This document shows positions 14,201 to 22,729 of a DNA stretch of 64,000 nucleotides, piece by piece. A model generated the notes under the pieces. That model worked only from the letters and a program-made list of their open reading frames with translations, had not been told where the DNA came from and made no database searches. Origin of the DNA: Tubulanus polymorphus (lineage: Eukaryota; Nemertea; Palaeonemertea; Tubulaniformes; Tubulanidae); the NCBI RefSeq assembly GCF_964204645.1, contig NC_134025.1, positions 27,992,001 through 28,056,000 of the forward strand. Reading direction: 5' to 3'. A program made the position numbers and the translations under genes. Every line of letters starts with the position of its first letter. Positions within the stretch are counted from its first letter, which is position 1.

Positions 14201-17200
14201 GAAGATAAAATAGATTTAGGTATGAGAATACACTAATAACTCTTACTTGATTATTTTTGACAAAAATATGTCTAAGATATAACCATAAATTCTAGGTGGA
14301 CGTTGTAATTCGTATAAGTCAGCTAATGGTCAGTACAGTTTAGAGATCGAAAAGATGACGTCATCTGACGTTGGAGCTTATCGGATATATGCAGAGAATT
14401 CTCAGGGTATTGCAGAACATACATTTAAACTCGAATTAGCTGGTAAGTTTAGTTCGTTCAAATCGAGATGTTGTAGCTGATGTATCATAGAAAATGCCTA
14501 ATTCTTGATATTTTTAACAGATCCACCGATTTTCTTGGAGCCTATGAAAAATACCGATCTCCGTGTTTGGACCTACGGTAAACTGGATTGCCGGATTGAC
14601 GGATTGCCGTACCCGGAGGTGAAATTCTTCAAGGACTGGCACCCATTGACTCAAACAGCTAGGGTCAAGGCCAATAGAACGGATTATGATTATTGGTCGT
14701 TAAATTTTGATAATACGATTTTACTGGATGAAGGGATGTATATTTGTGTTGCTGAGAATATAGCCGGTAAAGCGTATTGTGTAGCAAATCTAGTTATCGA
14801 AGGTAAAATACCAGTTACTTTTCATACCGGGGTATCTTAAGCTAAATTGCTTGTCTCGTCACAAGGCTAGTGTATTCTAATTCTATTTCGCAGAGAAACC
14901 ACCACTTATCGATGTAAAGTTCAAACCGACGCATATTTCTGATTTCTACTACGTTTTAGATGAAATTGAAAGGTTCGTAATTCTTTTTATTTATAAGCAT
15001 TTACAAGCTTGCCAATACTAAAAACCTGTAATTTCTTGTTAGATTTCTTTTTATTAACGTCTTTTCGAATCGTTATTCGTATATAGGGGTTCTCACGGTG
15101 TAATTAGGCGTGTTGTTGAGAAGAGCACCGGAGTCGAGTTTGCGGCTAAGTTTTTACGAGCTCGTGACGAGAATCAGAAAAACGAACTGAAACAGGAAGG
15201 AGACGTGATGTCTTTACTGTCACACCGTCACGTGGTCAGACTTACCGACGCGTACGAGATGAAAAAGAACATCGTTTTAGTCATGGAGTTGTATCCTTTT
15301 CATCGTATCAACCCGCAATAGTTGATAGAAAACATTAATTCCGAAATTTTTTTATATCAATTTTGAAAATGTGCACTGAATAATGACGCGTTATGGCATT
15401 ATGTAGGGCTGTTGGTGATTCATTTACCTTGACCAAATGTGCAGATTGACCGGCGAAGAATTACTAGACTGCATTATTGATAAAGACAGGCTGACCGAGA
15501 GCGAAGTGGCTTACTATATACGCCAGGTTTTAGAGGCGCTACAACATTTACATTCTAAAGGAGTAGTTCATCTAGATGTTAAGGTAAATCGCGATAATTG
15601 GCCTTTTTAATCGTTCAGTTATTCAGCGTTATTACCCATATTATTATCACCATCGTATTCAATCTTTAGCCTGAGAATCTACGTTTGTCGACACCCGGAG
15701 CTGATGACAACATCAAACTGATTGATTTCGGATTTTCTCGTCGTATTTACAAAAATAAGGAAACGTTTGTCGATCTTGGAACACCGGAATTTGTTTCTCC
15801 GGAGATTCTTCGCCAGGAACCAGTAACGCACGTAGCTGATACCTGGAGTGTAGGTGTACTCACATATATACTGTAAGTTACATTCAAAAATTTATTGCAT
15901 CCGATGACGTGTATGCACTTTGGTTAGATATATCCTAGTTGTTTTTGCCCTCAGGTTAAGTGGTATTTCACCGTTTTTGGCGAGCAGTGACCGTGAAACC
16001 CTACTCCGAATTAAAGACGGTCAATGGTCATTCGATGAAACTGCTTTCGAAAATATTACAGACGAAGCGAAAGATTTTATCGATAAATTATTAGTCTCGA
16101 AACCGAAGTAAGTGATACACCTTTTCATTTGAACATTCATATAAAGATGATTTTCTTACTTCAATGACAGCTTCTTCGATTCCAACTTTCTAGATCTCGT
16201 ATGACAGTAAAGCAGTGTTTTGAACACCCGTGGTTACAAGTATCCAAACAAAGAGGACAAGGAATAAAGATAAATACTGAACGACACAAAGTCTTCAGCA
16301 GTCGTAGGAAGTTCGAGGTAATGTAAAAAAAGGGTTTGAGAATAATATCAATATGAATCTAAATCGGGATGATGACTTTTACTTTTTATTCTTCCATTAC
16401 AGTGCTCACAACATCAAGTGAACACAATCGTTTTCCATCGTAAAATGTCGCTTCTAATGGTGGAACTTCCAAAATTACAAATACCTTCTATCGAGGTTTT
16501 CGATGAACCAGAAGATAGAAGACCGCAATTGATAAACAATGTGAATGCTTCATTCAACGGTCTTATGCCGGGTAGTCCCACTGGTATAATTCTAAGTCCA
16601 GGAACATCCCGGGCAAGTTCAGTTGAGCCTTCTGAATTCGGGGATTCCGAATCCACAGATCCAGGCTTCGATGACGAATGTCTAATGGAAGATTGGATAC
16701 ACCAATATGGTCCAATACCTCATAAACAAAAACATAAGCTTGACGACCTCAAATTTGATGACTTTTTCGGAAAACAGCTCGGGGTTGAAAAACCGATAAA
16801 TCCACCCACGTCTCCTGGTAAAAAGAGAATGAGAAAGATTAGTTTCAACAACGAACCACCACCTATCGGCGATACTGGTAAGCGTGCTGAATGGAAGAAG
16901 CATGTTCATGCTGATTACTGCTACAAAATGACTGTCTTTGAAAGAAATCAACTAGCAGCTGAGAATGAAAATGCTTTGTCAATGTTGTTATTTTTGCATG
17001 AGAATGGTACGAGCCTTCTAGAAGGTCCTCCCACTGCGAAAAAATCCCCGCCAGTTCCAAGGCGTTTTTCAGATTACGATTGTTCATTTGATCTCGATCA
17101 AAATTCGAACATCTGCCCCAAACGGAAACTACAGCCTACATTAAGTTCTATCACTAAATTACTACTGATGCATAAAACGAAACAAGTTGTTCATTTAATG

Positions 17201-20094
17201 GAGAAATGTCAGTCTCAATCCCCTGAGAAACGTAAAATTTCGATCGATTGTTCCCATTCAGAATCAAAAAGGTCTCCGGATTTAAGCCATTCTTCCTCAT
17301 GGTTGACCGTTGTAAAAGCAGCTATGCTTTTTCGTCGTAAGAGCTTACACTCTGGGGCTTTTGAGCGATTATTCGATACCCCTCGGCATTTACCACCACT
17401 TTCTAAGCCCGAAAGATACTGCAGGGAAACGTTTGCTCTGCTCGGGGGTCTCATTGTTGGTATAGTACTGGCTTTACTTTACCGTGCAGCCCAGTACATT
17501 CTCTTTAGCTAATTCCCGTGCCTGGTGCCACTGAGAATATGCATGCGAATTTATATTTTTCTAAGAAAATCTGATGAATATTCAAATAAAGATTGCATGT
17601 TGCTTGATTTTGTTTTTAGTTATTGCATGTTATCAGGATATCAAACTGTTTTCATTCTAATCTTAACGTAAGTTTTTTCCACGACTTTTTTCGAATTACT
17701 CTTTGAGCCGAATCCACACGTTATTGAAGTATCTATCGACAGTCATTTTCAAAATTACAGTTGAGGCACCCGTATTCAAAGAAACTATCAAAGACAAAGC
17801 CTACGATGTCGGTGAAAATGTGACGTTGCACTGTCAAGTTATCGGAAAACCAGCCCCGACTGTTTACTGGTATCGTAATGATGAACCATTATGGGACGGT
17901 GAACGCATCCGAATACAACATTCCAAAGATACCGGGCATACATCATTAACAATACTGAACACACTTCCTCATGATTATGGCATCTATAAATGCGTGGCTA
18001 GTTGTGCTGGAACGAGAGCTGTAACAAAAGGCAGACTGTTCCTCGGGGGTAATCAAATATCTTTTTCGGAAAATGAACAAGAAAATTGGTTAATACTCGT
18101 CGGCTTCATCTCCATGAATCAATTTGTTTTTTGTTTTAGATGTTCCTGGTCGCCCCGGTAGACCTGTAGTGCAACAAGTTTCGTCAAGCCAGGCTTTGAT
18201 TATTTGGGAGGAGCCAGATCATGACGGCAACGGTCACATATTGAACTATCGGGTCGATTACCGAATCAATGTTGGTAAGACCATCCGAGTTGTCTTTAAC
18301 TTTAGAACTAAGCAATTACAAATTCTAAGGCTTTGGGCCTCATTTGGATCGTCTGATTTTTCAGGTCAGGATAAATGGTCGATCGCCACGTACACGATTG
18401 ACGAATGCGCACTCGTCAGTGGTCTACGTCCAAATACAGTTTACAGGTTCAGAGTCTGTGGCCGTAACAGATTCGGTGTCAGTCCATACAGCTGGGCCTC
18501 GATTGAGGTTCGAACTAAATCTAAAGGTAATGTTAATCTTGCAATCTTGTTTATGATTTCACAATAAAAATGAATAGTGATGCTTTTTTATCGTACTCTT
18601 TATTATCACGTACAGGCTCCTCCAAATTGAAGATGGACCGGGAAACGAAACGAATAATTCTACGATCACAGCGAGCGAAACTAGATGATTCGGATGGAGA
18701 TGACGAAGATGACGTGACTCCGACGGCGAGTAGAAGAGGGTCGACTGACAGCATTGAAAATAACGTACCGGCTACAGATGTCGCATTACAGGAAACCGAT
18801 CCCAAAAAGCATTACGATATTGAAGGACAAATTGAAGGGTTAGTTGATAATGAGATTGAATCCCCCAATGGGTCCCTTTCTGTGCATTTCCATTAGTTTT
18901 AAATCCTTTATCATTTTAGTGGACATTTCAACGTTGTTGTTAATTGTCGATCAAAAACGAAGAACAAAGAATATATTGCCAAAATTCTTGGTTATAACGT
19001 CGATACTAAAGATTCGATTCTGAGGGAGTATCACATCCTGAAAGCTCTGAATCATCATCGAGTCGTTCAACTTTTCGAAGCTTATATCACCGATAAACAG
19101 CTTGTTTTGATCTTCGAGAAACTGCAGGGTGAAGAGGTCACCCGCGCAATCTCGTTTAAGACGAGATATAACGAAGAAACTGTTTGTAGAATAATACGAC
19201 AAGTGGTAGCCGCACTGCAGTACCTCCACAGTTATGGAATAGTTCATTTGAATATTCAACCGGGAAATATAATGCTGTGCAGCAGGAGACGTCTGGATCT
19301 GAAAATCATCGATTTCACTTGTGCTCGTGCAATAACCGACGAAGAGGGAGAAACATTCGGAAAACTTGGAATGCCAGAATTTATGGGTAATTTCCAACAA
19401 CAAACCTAGAACAATCACCATTAAGTATCTCTACATTTAGATATAAATATATTTGATTTACTTCCAGCCCCAGAAATGATATCTAATAGACTAGTTGGTT
19501 GTGCCGCCGATATTTGGAATGTGGGCATTCTAACGTACATAATGTAAGCTGTCAGAGAGTTCATTACGTTTTCTATTGGAGGAATAAATTTTTAAATCTT
19601 TAAATCTATGTTTATTTGCCAGGTTAAGCGGAGAATCGCCATTGTTAGGAACTGACGATGAGTCTACGTTTGATAATATTACGCGACTGAGATATGATGC
19701 CGATCAATTGTACGGACATATAACCAAGGCGGCATTGAAATTCATGTATAACATCCTTAAAGTTAATCCAAGGTACGACGAATGATACCTCAATTTTCAT
19801 AATGGAATATAAAGTAGGCTATTCGCTAAAGATTTTGTTGATTTCATATTTTACAGCGAACGGTTATCGCTTGATGACTGTGTAGAATCAAGATGGCTGA
19901 GTCTCTCGGAAAATATGGTGAAAAGACGCCGGGCGAATAAATTCATTACGTCTAAACTCAGGCATTTCCAGGAGGTTTATACCGCTCGTCGCAGAGCGTT
20001 GGGCAAACCTTCGGAAGAGCTGCTTGGTTCATACGCCCATATCAAACGAGCCTCGTCAGTTGATTCGGACACAGAAACTGACTTCACTTTATAG
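1..20094 (+). CDS. unc-89: Obscurin/UNC-89-like giant muscle protein (5' partial, 58 exons)
   Basis: Giant sarcomeric signalling and scaffold protein of the titin-like kinase family; in animals it links M-bands to the sarcoplasmic reticulum and signals through a RhoGEF and two kinases. Spliced by eye from protein continuity, splice sites and phase; the coding exons sum to 12516 nt, an exact multiple of three, giving 4171 residues from the window edge to TAG at 20092-20094. Order: SH3 end (1-12), DH (about 31-229), PH (230-335), Ig1-11 (420-1508), charged linker, FN3 1-13 (1599-2917), Ig12-13, kinase 1 (3135-3434), linker, Ig14, FN3-14, kinase 2 (about 3850-4110). The N-terminal SH3-DH-PH matches invertebrate UNC-89 rather than vertebrate obscurin, where it lies near the C-terminus. 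The 5' part is outside the window. Nearly all domain exons are phase 1-1. Family call very confident; individual splice sites mostly confident. Confidence 0.95.
2338..7116 (+). other. unc-89: Ig domains 1-11 of obscurin, including a tandem run of near-identical Ig exons
   Basis: Exons 2338-2448, 2532-2771 (Ig1), 2874-3179 (Ig2), 3260-3553 (Ig3), 3624-3917 (Ig4), 4010-4303 (Ig5), 4383-4676 (Ig6), 4752-5045 (Ig7), 5122-5412 (Ig8), 5725-6000 (Ig9), 6121-6311 plus 6378-6532 (Ig10), 6613-6735 plus 6944-7116 (Ig11). Ig2-Ig8 each sit in one phase 1-1 exon; five are exactly 294 nt. They share KISSNPKPDVKW and KDSATYxLQAxNKLG, the I-set Trp and Tyr core positions, but the usual Cys pair is replaced (Ala in VTAKIS, Leu or Val in the YTLQA strand), so these units lack the intradomain disulphide, as is common in intracellular muscle Ig domains. 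Ig1, Ig10 and Ig11 keep one or both Cys. Such arrays act as spacers and binding sites along the filament. Confidence 0.92.
2874..5412 (+). repeat. Tandem exon-plus-intron duplication, seven Ig units of about 0.36 kb
   Basis: Seven consecutive units, each one Ig exon of 291-306 nt plus an intron of 70-92 nt. Similarity extends into introns: those after Ig2 (3180-3259) and Ig5 (4304-4382) both begin gtaacttaaggtcagaa and end tgaatttctaatacag; those after Ig3 (3554-3623) and Ig7 (5046-5121) share their first bases and a tagagtatg block. Exon starts agree: KELSKKQEAEAGS in Ig3 and Ig6, PPKNQKGEAGSEV in Ig4 and Ig8. So at least two overlapping duplications, one offset by three units and one by four, are visible. 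Confidence 0.9.
7574..7921 (+). other. unc-89: Charged Lys/Gln/Glu-rich linker exons of obscurin
   Basis: Two exons, 7574-7719 and 7798-7921, join the Ig array to the FN3 array. The first ends with a run of alternating Lys, Glu and Gln (KEKEKQKQKAKLKK) that could form a single helix or coiled coil; the second is acidic (EEAYEEDLDEADTG). No fold is recognised. Phases fit both neighbours (in phase 1, out phase 1). Confidence 0.8.
8007..13835 (+). other. unc-89: Array of 13 consecutive fibronectin type III domains in obscurin
   Basis: Exons: 8007-8306, 8378-8510 plus 8608-8771, 8840-9148, 9428-9742, 10135-10440, 10523-10834, 10929-11231, 11313-11618, 11702-11995, 12080-12382, 12670-12975, 13074-13247 plus 13317-13442, 13530-13835. 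Each has the FN3 signatures: a Leu-Ser-Trp strand, a Tyr-containing strand (YxIE), Glu-Trp-Lys, and YxFRVxAxNxYGxSDPSPS. Eleven domains are single phase 1-1 exons of about 294-315 nt; domains 2 and 12 are split by an intron near the middle. UNC-89/obscurin proteins that I know of carry only a few FN3 domains beside many Ig, so this block is unusually large; titin- and twitchin-like proteins are where long FN3 runs are normally seen. Confidence 0.92.
13923..14000 (+). other. unc-89: Short Arg/Ser-rich linker exon of obscurin
   Basis: A 78-nt phase 1-1 exon encoding a basic linker with alternating Arg and Ser (RRSRSRSREPSPWR), between FN3-13 and Ig12. The RS repeats and SP motif are plausible phosphorylation sites. 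Being symmetric, it could be skipped without changing frame. Confidence 0.75.
14079..16317 (+). other. unc-89: Ig12, Ig13 and kinase domain 1 (all catalytic motifs present)
   Basis: Ig12 14079-14219 plus 14296-14442; Ig13 14521-14802; kinase 14894-14972, 15087-15290, 15445-15583, 15670-15872, 15955-16107, 16194-16317. Kinase motifs in order: ERGSHGVIRRV glycine loop (two glycines of three), FAAKFL lysine, QEGDVMSLLSH (alpha-C Glu), HLDVKPEN catalytic loop with Asp at 15575-15577 and Lys at 15581-15583, DFGFSR with Asp at 15724-15726, TPEFVSPE activation-segment end, and FEHPWL at the C-lobe end. By motif it is an active Ser/Thr kinase of the titin/MLCK-like group. The donor after 15290 (GTATCC) is weak, but the protein reads continuously (VMELLTGEELLD). 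Confidence 0.92.
16403..16877 (+). other. unc-89: Inter-kinase linker exon of obscurin (spliced form)
   Basis: Follows kinase 1 and encodes about 158 residues of a Ser/Pro-rich, acidic, disordered linker with SPGTSR, SPTG and TSPGKKR sites. A strong donor (G|GTAAGC, 16877/16878) in phase 1 joins to the phase-1 Ig14 exon at 17761. The reading frame remains open across this donor for another 211 codons (see next entry). Confidence 0.85.
16403..17512 (+). CDS. unc-89: Alternative terminal exon of obscurin: 211-residue tail ending in a transmembrane helix
   Basis: If the donor at 16878 is not used, the frame continues to TAG at 17510-17512. The extra tail (16877-17509) is basic and Ser-rich, contains a class II SH3 ligand (SPPVPRR, about 17050), and ends with a hydrophobic stretch of about 20 residues, FALLGGLIVGIVLALLYRAA (about 17429-17488), followed by only six residues. 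AATAAA lies at 17585-17590, 73 bases past the stop. The layout is that of a composite terminal exon with intronic polyadenylation. The product would be a 3803-residue (in-window) protein with only kinase 1 and a tail-anchor-like C-terminus. Seen in sequence: open frame, hydrophobic segment, poly(A) signal. Inferred: that it is expressed and inserts in ER/SR membrane. A chance open frame of 211 codons in AT-rich intron is unlikely. Confidence 0.65.
   Translation, partial: CSQHQVNTIVFHRKMSLLMVELPKLQIPSIEVFDEPEDRRPQLINNVNASFNGLMPGSPTGIILSPGTSRASSVEPSEFGDSESTDPGFDDECLMEDWIHQYGPIPHKQKHKLDDLKFDDFFGKQLGVEKPINPPTSPGKKRMRKISFNNEPPPIGDTGKRAEWKKHVHADYCYKMTVFERNQLAAENENALSMLLFLHENGTSLLEGPPTAKKSPPVPRRFSDYDCSFDLDQNSNICPKRKLQPTLSSITKLLLMHKTKQVVHLMEKCQSQSPEKRKISIDCSHSESKRSPDLSHSSSWLTVVKAAMLFRRKSLHSGAFERLFDTPRHLPPLSKPERYCRETFALLGGLIVGIVLALLYRAAQYILFS
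17585..17590 (+). terminator. Poly(A) signal AATAAA for the short (kinase-1, membrane-tail) obscurin form
   Basis: Canonical AATAAA 73 bases after the alternative stop and within what is otherwise the intron 16878-17760. Its position supports a real 3' end here. Confidence 0.55.
17761..18526 (+). other. unc-89: Ig14 and FN3-14 between the two kinases of obscurin
   Basis: Ig14 in exon 17761-18048, with both Cys (LHCQVIG and YKCVAS) and the core Trp (VYWYRND). FN3-14 in exons 18140-18274 and 18365-18526, starting PGRPGRPVVQQV and ending YRFRVCGRNRFGVSPYS. An Ig-FN3 pair just before the last kinase is the standard arrangement in UNC-89 and obscurin. All junctions are phase 1. Confidence 0.92.
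18616..20094 (+). other. unc-89: Kinase domain 2 (predicted pseudokinase) and C-terminus of obscurin
   Basis: Exons 18616-18838 (acidic linker and start of the kinase), 18920-19386, 19468-19543, 19623-19772, 19857-20094. The kinase fold is clear: GHFNVVV, YIAKIL (Lys kept), LREYHIL (alpha-C Glu kept), YLHSYGIVHLNIQPGN, LKIIDFTCAR, GMPEFMAPEM. The HRD Asp is Asn (codon 19251-19253), the Lys two residues on is Gln (19257-19259), and DFG is DFT (19311-19319). Loss of the catalytic base predicts no phosphotransfer; nucleotide binding may remain. The tail is basic (VKRRRANKF) and then Ser/Thr/Asp-rich, ending DFTL. Confidence 0.9.
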
Positions 20095-20189
20095 AAAGGA
20101 TCGACCTCCGGTTTTAAGCGCGCTCGTTGTTTTTATCTCGTTTGTTATGATATGAAATTATTAAGTTCAAACTGAACATGCAAAAATTA

Positions 20190-20195
20190 AATAAA
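20190..20195 (+). terminator. Poly(A) signal AATAAA of the full-length obscurin transcript
   Basis: AATAAA about 95 bases after the stop at 20094; a second AATAAA is at 20308-20313. Either could set the 3' end. Confidence 0.6.
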
Positions 20196-20416
20196 TCACC
20201 TCTGAAAATTGATTAGGATATGTAGCCAAATTTGAAAAAGAAAAACCAATGAAGTAATGTTGACTTTATTTCCCTGTAGTTATTTGCTGTGTTTATTTTG
20301 CATTTTGAATAAATATGATGTACGTACCTAAAAATTGAAGTTTGTTTATCTAACATATAATCTCCCATGGATCAATTCTTGCGCGTGATAAGGCAAGTTG
20401 AGGACATGTTCGATGT

Positions 20417-20609
20417 CGGGCGAATAAATTCATTACGAATTATTATTTTCAAAACTCAGACATTTCCAGGAAGTTTATACCGCTCGTCGCAGAGCGTTGG
20501 GCAAACCTTCGGAAGAACTGCTTGGATCATACGCCCATATCAAACGAGCCTCGTCAGTTGATTCGGACACAGAAACTGACTTCACTTTATAGAAAGGATC
20601 GACCTCCGG
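20417..20609 (+). repeat. Near-identical copy of the obscurin last-exon segment (possible alternative terminal exon)
   Basis: 20417-20609 repeats 19930-20111, including the stop codon and the first bases of 3' UTR, with one replaced or inserted stretch near 20437-20450. In the shared coding part the only substitutions I find are four, all at third codon positions and synonymous (Arg, Glu, Glu, Gly). The copy has an in-frame acceptor (CTCAG|A, exon start 20460) whose phase matches the end of exon 57 at 19772, and stops at 20590-20592. It would give a C-terminus lacking about 36 residues. No AATAAA is seen soon after it. Alternatives: an unexpressed recent tandem duplication. Confidence 0.8.
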
Positions 20610-22729
20610 TAATATCGCATTTCGTCTGAAATTCGGAACGAACACCCGAGACACGATTATTCTAAATGAGTGAATTTCTCTTGTCAAATCAGATATGATT
20701 TTCTTAAGTAATAATTGCTGGGGGTCTTATAGGCTAATCAAATATATCTTACGTAATGCCTGGTGCAATGGGACGTTACTTAGAAATTCTACATCTCAAA
20801 TACTGTTTTTAGGACACGAGCAAAAGACGGCTTTACGTTAACAAAAACGAATCAGTCGATAATGAATTAGATGATTATCTGATATTTTGCTAGAAATAAC
20901 TGAATCAATCAATCGATAATAACTTGTTTGTTGACCGCTATAGTAATCATCGCACTTTACAATAGTAATACATGAAACCACAAAATTATTTGAAATACCA
21001 TTGCAATACAAGAACATAAAACTGTAAGAGACATTATTCAATGGCAAAAGCTTCAAGCTTTCCTAAAAAATTGTTTTGAGCGGGTTGGCGTTTAAAAGCG
21101 TCGACGGATTCCCGAATACGGTAAAACATTCCATCCAGTGATCGTTATATTCGCCGGCCTCTTCAGGAACCTACCAAATGCGTTCATCATTTGACTCGAA
21201 ATTTACGTTCAATCAAGTTGGTTGATATTTTTTTGGTACTTAAGCGATTATTTACATACATCAGTGAATTGATAGCGCTTTTCGAAAAATGGGCCCGGTT
21301 AGACAGCTTAAAGTAACTTCAAGATGATGCGGTAGTATCCAGGATGAAAAAGAGGTCCCCCATAAATGTTGCCATAGTTCTACTTCATGAATACCGTAAT
21401 TCGCCACCTGTGACTGAATAATGATGAAATAAGGGAATATTTTTTATTAACGGTCCCAAACACGTCGGGGATTCCCTTAAGCACTTGCATACCTCTGGGA
21501 TCCTACGGAAGCCCCTCCTTTCTAAAGGTTTGATTATTCTAAAGTTAGGTTGGGTATATCGGGCGAAAACCACTTCAATACGTAGCTAAGATGCTGATCT
21601 AACACCCAAAGCAGGGTTTCCCGCCGATTTTCCGCGGTCATATATGAACTAAACGCTCGAATTTCTTGTTTTTACTATGGGATGTAGAAGATTTTGGAAC
21701 GGTTGTCTGAAGTCGTTTACGTAGATGTTAGATGTATAGTAACGCTATTGCGGTTAAGTATTCTTAACCAGCCGCTGAACGAGAAATAATCTATAGTTCC
21801 TTTGAATATCCCCAGGAAAATGTATCACACTCATTGAGAGCTGTTTGCTATAAAAAAAACATATTTACGCTTATATGTGCTAATACGTATCATAGGAATT
21901 ATGTACGTTTTGGCTCGACAGTAATTAATGCATTTTTATGGAGATAATTAAAAGGAAAACATGCATTCCAGAGTTACTAACATAAAGGTTACCAGTTGGG
22001 TTGGGAAAATTACTGCAGATTCAGACAAAATTAAAAATAAGATGCAAGCACTAAACAATCATGTATAAATAAACTTCGATGTTTACCAAGAAATTCTAGC
22101 TGGTTTGTACATCAATGAATGGATAAGCTTTTTATAGTCTGGTACTAGTATCATATGTAGAAGGTTATATATGTATATGTATATATAATTATTCCGATGG
22201 TTGAATATGTTGGGTAGAGGGTAGCGGTACGCGTGCGTGTTTTGCAGCATGTGTACCGTCTGTAGTACTCGGTACTGATCATCCGTCTGCGCACAACAGT
22301 AAACCGTCGGTTTCCATATAACGATCGAACGCAAGCCATCGATTTTATCAATTGATTTCTAGGGAGCTATCGAGTAGGAGAATACGACGGAATCAGCGAC
22401 AATTTCGCTTTATAGAACGTTCTGAGGAAACCTTCGTTAGTCTTCGTCTTGATACAGGCGTATGATATATGTTACACGCGAATCTGGATTACTTGGAAAA
22501 ACCACCTCACGAAATATTCGTCCTAGAATCTTGTGTCGTGTTCGAATATCACAAACGTGTTATTACTGCATGGCGCTGAATAGTACTCTATCTAATTTGG
22601 GATTCAGTGTTCAGATGATGCGACCAAGCTGGCGCGTCGCCTATTTCGAGATCGTTAGCGCTGTAGTTACCATAGAAACTTGAAGACGATTGTCAGTCGA
22701 CTGGTCGAATCAGTTGGATAATTTGCGAA
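20610..22729. other. Intergenic region between obscurin and the SLC10 gene
   Basis: No gene supported on either strand; open frames are short and lack splice or protein features. A (TA/GTATA)n microsatellite lies near 22169-22188. The last few hundred bases presumably contain the SLC10 promoter and 5' UTR, but no clear core-promoter element is seen. Confidence 0.6.

Noticed and set aside
20475-20687. Minus-strand open frame over the duplicated obscurin exon
   Set aside because: It is the antisense of the duplicated coding exon; the same antisense frame arises from the parent exon.
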